64,000 bases of DNA from Ottelia alismoides (Eukaryota; Streptophyta; Magnoliopsida; Alismatales; Hydrocharitaceae), in the NCBI GenBank assembly GCA_037367405.1, contig JAZKJV010009789.1, positions 186,001-250,000 of the forward strand, in the 5' to 3' direction. The notes beneath the pieces are model-generated. The model made no database searches. It saw only the letters and a program-made list of their open reading frames with translations, and was not told the DNA's origin. Positions 49,421 through 61,940 of this stretch are shown in pieces. Position 1 is the first letter of the stretch; each line of letters starts with the position of its first letter. Made by a program: the position numbers and the translations under genes.

Positions 49421-50770
49421 GATTCAAAGCAGATGACACCTATTACAGAGACCTTCCCAGATAAGGTGATCCTTGCTATCGCCTCGCTCCCATGGTACGT
49501 CAATATTGTGAACTATCTTGTCACCAAGAAAGTCCAAAAGGTTGACCTAGACAACGACTTGAGACATTTATTGCAAAGGCCAAGTCGTACCATTGGGAGG
49601 ATCCCATCCTTTATCATGGAGGAGGGGATAGCGTCTGTCGTCAGTGCATTCCTCAGGAGGATCACCACCACGTCCACACATACCGCCACAAGCTTGAGGT
49701 AGGAGGACATCATTCTGGGAGGAGGACAACATAGAAAGTGCTCCAATCCGGTCTATGGTGGCTTACCCTCTTCAAGGATTCTGATGAATTCATAAAGAGG
49801 TGTACTGCCTGTTAGAGGATGTGCACTTATGGATAACGTGATATGATGCCGATGCATCCCATTCACTCCTGTGAGGTTTTGACGCATGGGGCATCGATTT
49901 CATGGGTCCATTCCCTAAGAGCCAGGGATTTGAGTACATTTTGTTTGTTGTGGATTATGTGAGTCGTTGGGTTGATGCCATCCCCATTCGAGTCGTAGAT
50001 GCTAAGACCGTTTGTAGATTCTTGAGGAAGAATATTATTTCACGGTTCTGGGTTCGTAGAGTATTGATATCTGACGGGGGACTCACTTTATCAACAACAA
50101 GATAAAGGCCCTTGCTAACGAGTTCAACATAGACCATAGAGTTGCCACTCCATATCACCCTCAGACCAATGGTCTTGCTGAAGTATTGAACAAGGAGATC
50201 AATACTGTATTGCATAAGGTCGTCCACCCGGACTGAAAGGATTGGTCACAGATTTTGGACTCGGCCTTGTGGGCTTATCAAACCTCCTTCAAAACACCTT
50301 TGGGATCATCTCCTTTTTATCTCGTTTTCGGCAAGCCATGCCATTTACCTGCAGAGATCAAGCACAAATCACTATGTGCAGTCACTGAGTTATTATTGGA
50401 TCCCAAGAGCATAGAAGATAAGAGGAAAGCAGAGTTGGGAGCCCTGGAGGAGCTTAGAGACACAACCTTTTCGAGTAGCCTACAATACAAGGAGAGAGTG
50501 AAGATATGGCATGATTCACATATCAGCCATAAACAGGTTGAGTCGAACCAGAGTGCATGGCTATTTGATGCTAGGTTGAGATTATTTCCAGGGATGTTGT
50601 AGAGAAAATGGAAGGGACTATACTTGGTTCGAAAGGAGCACGACAATGGAAGTATTGATATATCTGATTTGTCATCTGAATCCACCTTTCGAGGTAACGG
50701 TCAATGACTGAAGCCATATCTAGATCATGATCCGCTGATCGTTGAGGTTGCCCCTGTTTATTTTGCATGA
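49421..50770 (+). pseudogene. Gypsy-2 integrase
   Basis: Reads through the linker (TFPDKVILAIASLPWYVNIV) to a zinc-binding part (VCRQCIPQEDHHHV near 49640, with CxxC). Catalytic core: Asp in [19 protein letters not shown] (49885-49940); [12 protein letters not shown]; Asp in LISDGG (about 50070) just before a frameshift; HRVATPYHPQTNGLAEVLNK with Glu (50140-50200). C-terminal part: LDSALWAYQTSFKTPLGSSP, KPCHLPAEIKHKS, WHDSHISHKQ and AWLFDARLRLFPGM. The D, D, E triad is retained, better than in Gypsy-1, but stops at 50234, 50600 and 50705 and the frameshift disable it. I see no chromodomain, in keeping with Athila. Confidence 0.93.
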
Positions 50771-52805
50771 GATGTGGTCTTTGACTCACATCATTTGCAT
50801 ATCATGCCTGATTATCACATCTCCTCCACAGTTGTATAGATCTTATTGTCCATATCACACATTCTTTTGTCTAACACCCCATCTTCATCTTATGATTATG
50901 CTATACGTAGGTTGTACTTTACCCTAAGTATAGGAGGAGCTAGACTTGTGATTACCTATTTGATTATTTTTACCTCTATTTTGATGCCTATACTTTGGGA
51001 TATTTTACCCTAAGTATAGGGGAGGTAGACCCTGTATATTCTAACTCTCGGTTTTCCCTTTGTGTACAGATTGTTATTCTTACGATTAATCGATCCTAAG
51101 TTTAGGGGGATCACCGACGTCTATACATTATATTTTTTCATTTGTCGTCGTAGTATAGCATTCTTTTCACTTGCAATACTTAGCACGAGTTATGTCTTCC
51201 TTTCAACGCTCTTTGGTCAATCTGAGGATATAGCTAAGTATAAGGGGTGTCATATATATTGTATATATACTTTAGCCATAACTCGTACTTTGTGTGAGTG
51301 TATTAATAAAACAAAATGGCTAAAAACCTTAAACCTAAAAATAATAAAATTTTAGAAATTTTCTTATACATGCACTTGTAAATAACCTTTTGTAAAAACT
51401 ATTTTTATACAAATGCTTGTACAAATTGTTTTGATGGTAAAACTTTGTAAATATTTTTGGTATCAAAATTATGTATATAGTACAAAATTTTTGAAAAATG
51501 TTTGAAAAAGAAAAAGTTTGCAAAATTTTGTTTGTAAATGGTTGTAAATAGTTTGCAAAACTTCCTCTTCCTTGCATTCAAACTTTTTTCATAAAATTTT
51601 GCATATTTTGAAAAAAAAATCCACAAAAAGAGTTTTGTACATATTTGTTTGTATATTCTTCTGAATCATAGTTGACATTTAAACTAGTCTGGATTTAAAC
51701 TGGAAAATGGAGCTTGTTTAAGATCTTAATCCACCTAACTTCAGAGGAACCTTATAGGATTTGGGGTTAAGAATTTTCAAGTCCATTAGTGATTTAATTC
51801 TTTGAGTCCACTAGGATACGTTCACATATCTTCTTGATGAGCCTAGGTAGAACACTTAACAACGCACACATGACTCTCACAGATAATGGCTTTACTTGGA
51901 CCAACACCTTACACATATCTCCACACAGATGAGGTGGTGAGGAGGCAAAATTACTTGACTTGGGGTAGCATACGAGGGTAGTACTTCTAGGCGGAACCTC
52001 TTGTCTTCCTTTAGGGAGGGATGTGCACCTCAACCTGGTCTAGTAGCATTGAGGTCTAAAGACATGAGTTTGTGGGTTGCAATAATTCTTCAAAAGAGGG
52101 ATAGTCTATTGGCTCAAGAGGAAAAACTCCTTATGTACATGTTGCACCATGTAAATATGTTGTATATGTGCATTGTTGTGCAAAAATATGAAAAACTATA
52201 AAAAGTGGACATGCCTGATTGAAAATAAAATGCCTGCCGGAGTATATATAGTGAATAAACAAAGCTTATGTATTCTACCTTCTCATCTCATGGAAGCTTG
52301 CAGCGGGAGACTTAACTACATTGGTTAGGCTCCCAGGGATACATGGCTACACTGGTCACGGTCCATTCTCTTCTTTCCCCTCTTCTTGAGCCAGTTGAAC
52401 TTGAACTTAGTAAGGAATACCTCGCTCCTCAAGGAAAGAGCTGCTAGACTAGGGAATTAGAGTTACCTTGTTGAGGGAGGTTGTTTCATTGTCATTTCTG
52501 AGGAGGGGAGCTACATATCACTTACATGGTACAAGGAAAGATACATAATCATTAGAGATTGTGTATGTAGAATTGTTCTGATCAGGTTTATTGAGGAGTC
52601 TTGACCATAGCATGGTGGAACTTGGAGGTTGTTGAGTCCTAAGCCTATTTACCAATAAGATTCCTGCAAATTAATAATCCAAAGGTCTGATTGAGATCCA
52701 CACTTCAATTTAATGAAGATAAGTTTAATAATCAACCTTGATTCTTTTTCTTTTCTTTTTCTTGTTTTTACTTCTTTTTCAAATAAGTGTTTGCTAAGAG
52801 ACTAG
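50771..52805 (+). other. Gypsy-2 3' region between integrase and LTR
   Basis: About 2 kb. It holds the stem-loop cluster at 50901-51241, an AT-rich block (51300-51660) and a GC-balanced segment to the LTR. Short frames (for example 51794-52033 on the minus strand) are not shared with Gypsy-1. No env-like gene with signal peptide and membrane anchor is seen, although some Athila elements have one here. The stretch near 52660 (TTAATAATCCAAAGGTCTGA) is shared with Gypsy-1. Confidence 0.7.
50901..51241 (+). repeat. Cluster of four stem-loop units in the Gypsy-2 3' region
   Basis: Arms: 50901-50911 with 50922-50932 (10 of 11); 50987-50999 with 51008-51020 (12 of 13, 8-base loop); 51073-51084 with 51094-51105 (weaker, 8 of 12); 51176-51184 with 51233-51241 (perfect 9). 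Right arms read CCTAAGTATAGG and are followed by purines. The last two units correspond by flanking sequence to 7071-7101 and 6921-6996 of Gypsy-1; Gypsy-1 has one more unit. Confidence 0.78.
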
Positions 52806-52826
52806 CAAAGGTAAAGTACATGTGGT
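52806..52826 (+). other. Gypsy-2 polypurine tract
   Basis: AAAGGTAAAGTACATGTGGT directly before the 3' LTR. It is less purine-rich than the Gypsy-1 tract but its first 12 bases are identical. Confidence 0.6.
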
Positions 52827-55800
52827 TGATGAATCCATGATTCTCACTCTTTATTCTTTTATTTTAGATCTTATTCTTGGCAATACATCATGTAAATATC
52901 TATAAATATAATAACATAGCAATCTGCATGCTTGTGTTAATATTGCATAATTATCATGTTTTTGTGCAAAAATAAAAGAATAAAGGAATAGAAAAAGGAA
53001 TGATGTATTTAGAATAAATACAGAGTGACCCAAACCCCAAGAGAAGGTCAAGCATTGACCTAATCGCAAAATAAAATAAGTAGAGAGAGATAGAGCTCAC
53101 TATGTATTGTATATATTACCTATATTTGTACATATTATTTATATAATTATTTTTTGACAAAACAAATTAAAATTATTACTTTTACACCTTTGTATATATA
53201 AAATATAAAAATAAAATATAAATTAGAAAAATAAAATAAAAATAAAAATAAAATCCTTCATTTCTTGTACAAAACAAACTTGTATATATTACATCTATTA
53301 TTTATTATATACACTTATTAATTTGTAAAAATAAAATAAAAATTAGTTTATACTTTATAATTATGCTATGAATAAATAAAATACAAAATAAGGGTTTTTG
53401 TATTAAAATAATGAAATAAAGATACTGGTACATAATACATAGGTATATTATACCTGTATATATTAGTATATATTGTTTATACACTAATTTATTTTTCATA
53501 AAAATAATTTATAATCACAGAAAAATACTTTAAAAGTTAATAAACATTTTTTATTTTATACACTTTTTATTTTAAGTTCATTTCCTATTTTTTATTGAAT
53601 TTTCAATTATTTGTGCATACTATTTTCTGATTGGTCCTGAGGGTTTATTGATTCCAGTCAACGTCACCTTCTAGGTCAGGTCGGGTCGCTCGGCTTCTCG
53701 CCGGAGCTTATTCTCCCTATTTTCCCACCTGACTCCGACCACGTCTCACCTCAATTCTTGGATCTATGATTCCTCGGACATCCGTAATCCTTTTCAATCC
53801 CTAGGATTATTTGGATCTCCTTAGGGTTCCGTGCTCCGCGTTGATCTTTCTGGACCCTCGCTTTGCATATAAAAGCTCTCGTCTGCCTCCACTGAGGGGT
53901 AGCTCGTCCCTCACGCCCCATTTCTTCCCTAACCATTTTCGGTGAAGTGACAACCACTCAAGGCACCACTTAAGATCCTTAGGGAGTCGCTTGGAAGCTT
54001 GTAGCTCGATGTGGCTAGTGACCTCCACCGCATGCAGCTTCTCTCGCTCACCACGGCATATGGAGGCCATCACCCCGACGTTCGTCTTCACATGGAGTTC
54101 GTGCTTCAGCAGGTAGCTTCAAGTATCCATTTTAGCTCTTGCATTTCACCATCCATTTGAATCTTTCATTTTGCACCGCCGCATGTTACTCCACTCTAAC
54201 CACCCAATCGAAGCTCCATCATCCATATCCCTCCGCATCGATCATCACTACTCTTCATCGCCCATCTTCTCCTACAGCTTTACCCCATGAATGCTTCTCA
54301 TCGGAGCAAGATCAAGTCGGGCCTCCACCCTCACGTACGCAAGAGACCCAAACTGTACTCCCTTGTTGCTTATCTACTTACTTATGCAATAAAACCCGAC
54401 CGGAGCTACGCCCTCGAGTCACCTCTCCTTTTGTAGGTGTTAGCACGCGTGGAAGACCCCTCCTTGCACCTATTTTTCTCCAGAAGAGTAGCTCTGGGAG
54501 GGGAGTCCCTGACCGACCCATCCGACCATCCCCCTTCCCATCGAAGCTGCCCTTCTGACGCGGGCGATCATCACGAAGGTATTGCACCATTCAGAGACCT
54601 GATCAGACCCTCGGATCACTGGGGCTTCTCGATTGAAGCTCGTTGGGGAGCAGTCCGTCCAGTGCCTTCGGTAGTCGTTCGATGCCCGTCCTTGCCTAGA
54701 TTTGATCTGGATCGTCCATGCATGTTGAGACTTTGACGGTCCGATCAGATGCTTCCGTCATCATAGTCGCTCGACTGCGACAGCTTTCAGACCGTTGGAT
54801 TAGACCTGCTAATGCAGATCTGACACGCATGTAGCCGATCACCCCTTCACTATCAGACTATCTGTAGGAGAAGATCAGAGTCGTTAGATCCTCATGCATG
54901 TAGCATGTGCCTCTTGGTATAATGCATTATTTGCCCACTTATTTTGTTATTTCGTCTTAGTCCATTATATAATTGTTGTAGTTATGAACTCTTACAATTT
55001 GGACCTTGAGTTTTCGAATATTTGTCCCTCTCAATGTTTAGCGCGTGCCGTCCCACATGAGCTTTTGGGTTATTTGTGCTCTATGCCCTGTATTCTTTAT
55101 ATGTTAAGAATTGAATGGCAAGTTTTTGATATTTACATTTATACCCCTGTAAGTCTGGATCATGTGTAGCGCATATGCTTGCTTGGACTTTTTGCAAATG
55201 AGCCAATGGTATTTTATTGGATTTTATTTTTTGGCCCCTCAAAATAGTTTCTTTACATTCAGGTCCCTATAATCTGCTTGTCTTTTATTTAACTTAATAA
55301 TTAGTAAATTAATCTGAAAAAATATCTAAAAACCACCTACACTTGTTGACGTGTAGTATGTAGTGTAATTTTCTTGGGTTAATTTCTTTGCATTTGGTAT
55401 TTTAGAAAAAAATCAAAAACCTGTAAAAAGTGTCCTGTATATTTTTTGAAAATCCATAAAAATTGAAAATTGTCTTAAAAATTCCAAAAAAATCTTGTGA
55501 GTGTCTTCTAGTGTGCTTTAGCTACTAGAAATTTTGTTTGAAAATTCCCTAGAAAAACCTAAAAATTGCAAAACACCTAAAATCTTATAAAAATATAAAA
55601 AATTCAAGGAAAAAAATTATCATTTCAGTTCTTGTTTGTAGGGTTTCACTTGTATTTTTCATAAAATTGCTATCCAGGATTTTGGGGTATTTTAGTTATA
55701 TTTAACTTGCAATTTAATCCTGGTTGTGCATTGTTTACATTTGTAGTCACTGTTTGATTTTTATAAATACATAAAAACATTTTCAAAACCCCAGAAAATT

Positions 55801-56214
55801 ACCAAAAACATTTCAAAACCTTAAAAACCCAAAAATATTTTTTTCTTACTTTTCTGAGCATTTTTAACCTTAATTAAGCATACAAAAAATTGTGGTTTTG
55901 CCTTGTTCTATTGTTTGTTGATTTTATTTCCTTATTAGAAAACATAAAAATTTTGCAAAATTAAAAACCACTAAATAATGTTTTATTTCATTTTCTGAGA
56001 TTTGACTACTTTGTAGGATTGCTCGTGCTCCTTGTGTTCTGCCTTGGTTGCTATACCGGGTAAAATAAATAGAGAAACCGCTTACATTTTGTGCTTGATT
56101 GTTTGATCTGTTTTGAGTGGTTTATTTTTCATGATAGATCCCGGCTTGTCGATTAGAGTCACAATGACCTTGATATTTCTTGATACTTAACACTAGTCGA
56201 TCAGTCACTCATCA
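52827..56214 (+). repeat. Gypsy-2 3' LTR
   Basis: 3,388 bp from TGATGAATCCATGATTCTCA to CACTCATCA, the partner of 39212-42608. TATA box TATAAAAG at 53868-53875; AATAAA at 54388-54393; the 95-codon frame at 54452-54736 stays open. Confidence 0.94.
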
Positions 56215-56219
56215 AATAT
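56215..56219. repeat. Right target-site duplication of Gypsy-2
   Basis: AATAT directly after the LTR, identical to 39207-39211. Confidence 0.85.
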
Positions 56220-56383
56220 CCAAACAAATTTCCTCTAAAATCGTCCTAATGAGATAGTGGCCTCCCTAAGTTTGACCTTAGTCTTGTCCGAGTAAAATAA
56301 ATTTGACTACTTTCGTATTTTATTGAAAATTAATTAAGTGGTGTTTTTGACAAATCTGAATTTTCCCGCCTGCAACGAACATC
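56220..56383 (-). other. Start of the Gypsy-3 interior, with eroded primer site
   Basis: Short stretch between Gypsy-2 and the Gypsy-3 LTR. The minus strand near 56381-56364 reads TGTTCGTTGCAGGCGGGA, which keeps CGTTGC and a purine end of the tRNA-Asp-type primer site but is degenerate. If correct, Gypsy-2 inserted into the Gypsy-3 leader, which would continue leftwards at 39211. Confidence 0.4.
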
Positions 56384-59300
56384 AGATATTTTTCACGAAT
56401 TAGTAAGTGCATTCTTAGGTTTGTCAAGGTAGTGTAGCAATAGGAGGGTGATGAACTGCATTTTCACCACATTGAAATCATCTTTTGTTGTAGTACAAGT
56501 GTTGAAAATCGTTCATTAAAAACCACACTTTCAAATATGTGGAAGATATTATACTTGGCAAGTATACCAAGGTCAAACAAAGGGACACGAGCCTCTAAAT
56601 CTATTTATCTAAGATTATTGATATACTAATTAGTGTGTAATTTCTAACCTTAGGTCTTCATGTAGATGTGATGCCCACTGCAGATAAAATAATGCAAAAA
56701 TAAGTGATGCAGATAATTTTCATTTGATTTTTAGATGCAACTAAAAAGAGATGCAATGCACGCACAAAGTTAATGGGGTGCAAATAAATGTATGCAAAAA
56801 ATATACAAATATGCCCTAAGTTAATCACATCCATGAGCAATAGATTAAGGGTCAATTTTAGAGTCAAATCGAGCATTAAAGATGATTAATAACATTTAAT
56901 TAAAAGTGCAGGGTACAATATATATATATATATATATATATAAATCATCATATTCAATTTAGTCTCAAATCATAAAATAAATGATGTCATTAAAAAGACA
57001 ATAAAATAAGCTTCAAAATGACAATGAAATCAATTTAATAAGAGTGTCTGTATGCTCAAGATATTAAAGAAACATTGCAAGGGTAAAAATGTAGTAAAAA
57101 TGCATAAGAAAATAAAGACAAATATTGCAAATAGGTCCATAGAAGGACCTATTTGCAAATAGCAAAAATCAGCTGGACCTCCTTGTAAAATATCCCAAGC
57201 GTGCACGTAAGGCACGCGTCTGGAGGACCTAGATGCAATTTCTAGAAGTATAGGGTATGTAATGCAATTTATCAATCCCCTACGTACAGGGCACGTGAGG
57301 GATTAGGCTTAGGAGGCAGCGAGGCTTGGGCTACATGTGGCTTCTCTTGGAGCTTTGACTCTTGGCCCGGTGCACCCGAGCCTATAGGCTAGGCATGGAA
57401 GCTCGGGATGACATGTGGCTGGTTCGGGTGTTCGTGATATGATTTATGCCGCCCGATCTTAGAGGCTTGGTGTGGGCTACGTGGATCCATCTAGGCCATC
57501 CGATCTAGAGGATTGGACAATTACTGTAGGTCATCTCTTCCACTAATGCTGCCTCATGCAACGGACTTTACTGCGCTCCAGCAATGGGGTTCAAGCTCTG
57601 CCTTGTCCCTCCTTGTGTCGTGAAGATCAAGGAGTGATCTTAGGAGCTTGGCGATGAAGCTCGTGAGGAGATGGATGCGCGACACCTGCAGAAATGGGTT
57701 GATGAAGGTTGCTCGCTGGATCTGCTGATTGAGATCGGCAAGGAGGCACGGGCTCCAACCATTGAATACATGCAGGGTTTAGTGAAGTATGGCTGAAGCG
57801 TGCAAGACCAGTACGTGCGTGAGGTGAGGTGAAAATGGGAGCCTAATCAGGCAAAGAAGGCAGAGGATCAGTGGGTTCCTCCATCGTGAGGGCGGAGAAA
57901 ATGAGTGAGGTGCTGGAAGTCGTGGCATAGGGAGAAGATGATTGGCACCCTTCGCGAAGATCGGGGAGGTCCGACGAAGGTGGTGGTGTGCTCGGGTGAT
58001 AGTGAGGAAGAGTGCGTGTACCAGATTAATGGAGAGAAAATAAAAGAAAAATATGAAAAGTATACCTGGAGGATTTGAGGAGAACAATGGATGAATTGGC
58101 TTGGGCTAAGTGTCTAGGACGCGCTCCAGTCATTGCTCTACATGCGCAACCAGTGCATGGGGCTCGAACAACCGTCGGTGAGGCGCTGCGACATGGCTGG
58201 GTCATGGGTCAACACCTGTCGGTGGAAGCCTATGATTGGATCTTTATCCACCTCCCCCTATGACGTGGAGGAGGAGAGACCTAAGGAAACTCCCATGTAA
58301 TGGTGGACGAAGTGTGGAAGCGGTGGAGGCAGAGTATTTAAACGGGGTGGTGGTGCGTTACAGGTGATAGCCAGGTGTTTTGCAACAACTGGTGCAGTGA
58401 TGGAAGAAAAATTGAAGGGGCACTGAGGGTTACTCGAAGATGGCATAGGTATTGGCTGCATTGGGGGGACTTTGGATTGATGAGAGGCATCTGAAGGGCG
58501 GAGCTAAAAGTGGAAGGGGAGGGGTGGTTGCGCAGCGTAATACTTGAGGGTGAGGCATGTGGGAGGAGGAAGATGGATGGGAATCATTGGATCTTGCAAT
58601 CCAAGACCCTGATTAGGGCACGGACGAAGGGCATGGATAAGATCATATGTTTTGATCCAGCGAGTAGAGAGCAGCGAGGGTGAATGGTTTAGATGATATA
58701 TGGAGACTCATCCATCATCCAGGAGAGGAGGGGTGACGTGGTTCGATCTTGGCCGTTGGATGGGAGATCATCTAATGGTGGCGAGGATGACAGAGGCAGT
58801 TGGTTGAGATAGTATAAATCAGGGGAGATCAGAGGGTAGAGAGGAGAAGGGCCTGGACGGTTTAGATGAAGGCGAGCCGGGAGATCAGACGATGGAGAGG
58901 GGGAAAATGACGTGTTTACCTATGAGACACTAGATGCGGTTAGATCGGATGGTTAAAATAAAGGCGGGAGTGGGTGGCCTTGATCATATCTGGGATAAGA
59001 TCGGAGGTTTAAAGAGAGAGCGTGGATGGATGGTCAAGATGCAGGTGGGAGTGGGTGGTCCAACTGTCAAGAAGCAAGGTCAGATGGCAAGAGGTGGTAC
59101 GGCCACATGGGCGGCCCAGATGGCGCCACTTGGTCGCTCCAGAAAAATTAGAAATTAAAAAAATAAAAGAAATTAAAAAAAGAAATAGTAGGAGGCTAAA
59201 TCAACAAAAAGTCAAAATATGAAAGTTGTAGATCTTGATGAGATCTACGAGTTTCATGTTGGTCAAAAAATCCAAAAGAAGCTATTTGCATAAAGATAAT

Positions 59301-59630
59301 TTTTTGCAAGCGATTTTAATGACTTAAAAACACTTAATTTGTGGTTTTGATATTTTTTTGTATTTTTAATTTCTTTTAAAATCCAAGATAAATATAGAAA
59401 ATATTTAACCTTTTTTTGGAGGTTTTTAATAATAAATACAATAAGAAAAGTGTTAGTATTAAATGCAATAAATTAGGGTTAGATATTATATAGAAAATAG
59501 ATTAATTATACACAAAGTATGTACTATATAATACAAGTTAATAATATGGATTTAATTGTAATTTTTCTCGAATTGTTTAAACAAGCAGAATAATAAATAG
59601 ATTTTAACATGATGTATATGAGATTCATCA
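56384..59630 (-). repeat. Gypsy-3 LTR (minus strand)
   Basis: The right end at 59630 reads TGATGAATCTCATATACATC on the minus strand, sharing TGATGAATC with the other Gypsy LTR starts, and abuts disrupted Copia-3 coding sequence. The left end is approximate. Near the left end, GGCAAGTATACC, AAGGTCAAACAAAGGGACA resembles the equivalent part of 62590-62640 and, distantly, 2330-2370. A GC-rich core (57280-59120) lies between AT-rich ends, as in the other LTRs. A (TA)n run lies at 56918-56942. The short frames inside are not supported as genes. Confidence 0.6.
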
Positions 59631-61940
59631 GTGGGTGGCACATATACCTCCTCGCCAGAGTTAGACTGAATCAATCTGTCACTTGTAAGAGATAAATAAA
59701 GAACCAACTCAAAGAAGGTGACATCAACACTAACATAGTACTTATGTCAAAGTAGATCAAAGCAGTGGTACTCCTTCTGGGCTATAAGAGTAGCATACAA
59801 AGGCACACTTGATAGCTCTAGGGCAGAGCTTGTCACGAACAAGCATCCGATGGTGAACAAAGGCAACAGAACCAAACACATGGGGTGTAAGGGATAACAA
59901 GTCCTTATCAGAAAACACAATCGATAAAGGAACCTTCTCTCCTAAGAAAGAAGATAGCATGATGTTTACCAAGTAACAAATAATGAGGACCGCATCATCC
60001 CAGAAAGAGTGAGGAGCACGACTCTGGATCAAAAGTTTCTTGGTTGCATCAAGTAAATGACAGTGTCTGTGTTTAGCAACATCATTTTGCTAAGAGGTAT
60101 AAGCACATATGGTCTGGTGTACGATGCCAAGAGACCTGAAGAACTTAGATAAATGTAAAGCGCATAACTCTAAGGCATTGTTAGAGAGAATAAGATAGTA
60201 GTAGATAAAATGTTCTTTATTTCACTAATAAAGGATTTAATGATAGACCCAACTTCAGATTTTTTTTCAAAACTTAGAATAATCATCTAAAATAACTATA
60301 TAAAATGATATCTCTGGTGATTAGGAACATGATTGGAACCTGAAATATCTATATGAATAAGCTCAAATAATAACTATTGCTATGACTCTGACGACTAGGA
60401 AAAGAAGAACAATGATGCTTCCCAAGATGGAAATTCCCGCATCAAAAGGAAGAACACATGAAATTTATGGGAGGAGATGATACAACTTCCATAGAGAAAT
60501 GTGTATAAAGAGAAGATGCCACAAGTATGGTAATAATGATACATTGGGAATTGTAGAGGTGCTAGCGCTAGGAGACTGGACCGATCTCCAGATCCCTCGA
60601 TGTTGATGACCACATTTAAGTAGTCTATCTGTGAATATGTCCTGAAATACAAGAGAAGACGGGTTAAAAATGGCATGACGATGCATAAAAATTGTGATCT
60701 GACTAATAGAAAGCAAATTCATCCAAAAATCAAGTGCATATAAAACATTCTGTAGGCACGTGAATGGCATCAAATGAAACTCCCCCAGTTCTGTAATGGG
60801 TAAATAAATCCCATTCGTAATGACAACCCATCTACCGTGGGGTATAAGATCTGTATGAATTGATTTGGGCTCTATCTCTACACAGATGGTGATAAGCACC
60901 TGAGTCCATGATCCACTCAGTCATATCTGCCCTGCTACAACTAGTAAAAGCACATGCTATACCTGAGGAGCTCAAAGAGGCTTTAGTAACAACAACAACA
61001 ACATCTTGAGGACCTGTAGTTGTACCAGCAACATGAGTAATTATATCCTTTAGACGAGAGATAATGTCATCAAGACACGAATATATAGGATAAGGTGAGT
61101 TGTATGGAGGCTCAATCCGCTTTGCTACACGAGCAGATGAGGGATATCCATACTTCTTATAGCATGTATCCTCAGAAGGTCTTGAACGATGGCAATAGAT
61201 GCAAGGGCCATGCTTATGTCCACCTCCTCTACCTCAGGGATCACACCCTTTGAGCTGAATCGAGCCTTCTCTATTAGGATGAAGCCATTATTGAGAAGGC
61301 CATGTCTGTGTGGTCACAGGAGGTGGGACAGTAATCCCATTGAGGCGATCGTAGGCTTCCTCCATGGGAGGTATGGATGCATCGATAAGAAGTTGTGTGA
61401 ATGATACCTCATACTCAAGATCAAGATCATCCAAGAAAACTCCAACAATCGTGAATTTCTTGTATGCCATCTGTTGTTCAGTAGACATGATAACATGCAT
61501 GAAGATATGAAGCTTTCTGAACATACCACAAAGAAATGAGTAGAAAGTATGTAGAGGACGAACATTTTGCTTAGTCTTGTAGATAAGAAACTGTAGAGAA
61601 GAATCTTATCCTCATTCTTCGCTTGGTCATATGTGGCTACCAAAATGTCCCACATCACTTTGATGGTGGGTTGGTTCGCAGTGGCATTGACAATCTCTGT
61701 AGTAAGAGTAATACATAGCTAAATACGCGCGTATGTGTTATCTTTCTTCCACGAAGCATTCTCCCTAGTCTTATCAATCGGCTTTGGTTGTATTAGAATG
61801 TGATCCTTGTTATTTCATTGCATGAGGGACATGAACTGCATGGAGCACAACTTATAGTTGGTCCCATCCATCTTCATGATGGGAGTCAGGCGCTTGAAGG
61901 CACCGAATGTAGAGAAGAAGTCACCCTTATTTTTTGACAT
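59631..61940 (-). pseudogene. Copia-3 gag-pol fragment
   Basis: Degenerate Ty1/Copia polyprotein. Gag starts at the CAT at 61938-61940: MSKNKGDFFSTFGAFKRLTP, then MKMDGTNYKLCSMQFMSLMQ and a stop; the gag domain continues with MWDILVATYDQAKNEDKILL near 61600. The zinc knuckle near 61150-61210 reads CIYCHRSRPSEDTCYKKYGY, with Pro where the metal-binding His is expected. GAG-pre-integrase region (60465-60899): NVLYALDFWMNLLSISQITI. Integrase: a QQNGVAERK-type motif near 60090 reads QNDVAKH, losing the catalytic Glu, then SRAPHSFWDDAVLIICYLVN and FGSVAFVHH (59757-60032). The frame continues as VSVDVTFFE until the Gypsy-3 LTR at 59630. RT and RNase H are not in the window. It is a different family from Copia-1. 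Confidence 0.85.

Larger units (their letters stand above)
39212..56214 (+). mobile_element. Gypsy-2: structurally complete Athila-type retrotransposon
   Basis: A 17,003-bp element on the plus strand: LTR 39212-42608, primer site 42612-42629, leader, gag about 44200-46800, protease, RT, RNase H, integrase to about 50770, a 2 kb 3' region, LTR 52827-56214, with AATAT on both sides. It shares gene order, LTR ends (TGATGAATCC...CATCA), 3' stem-loops and primer type with Gypsy-1 but differs in LTR body, so it is a related family. About 11 differences in the first ~190 bp of the LTR pair suggest an old insertion. Every gene is broken. Confidence 0.95.

Noticed and set aside
56918..56942. (TA)n run
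   Set aside because: A simple microsatellite with no further structure; mentioned only in the LTR entry.
58806..58820. TATAAATC on the plus strand within the Gypsy-3 LTR
   Set aside because: The LTR ends show it is oriented on the minus strand; this box faces the wrong way and is not seen in the other LTRs.
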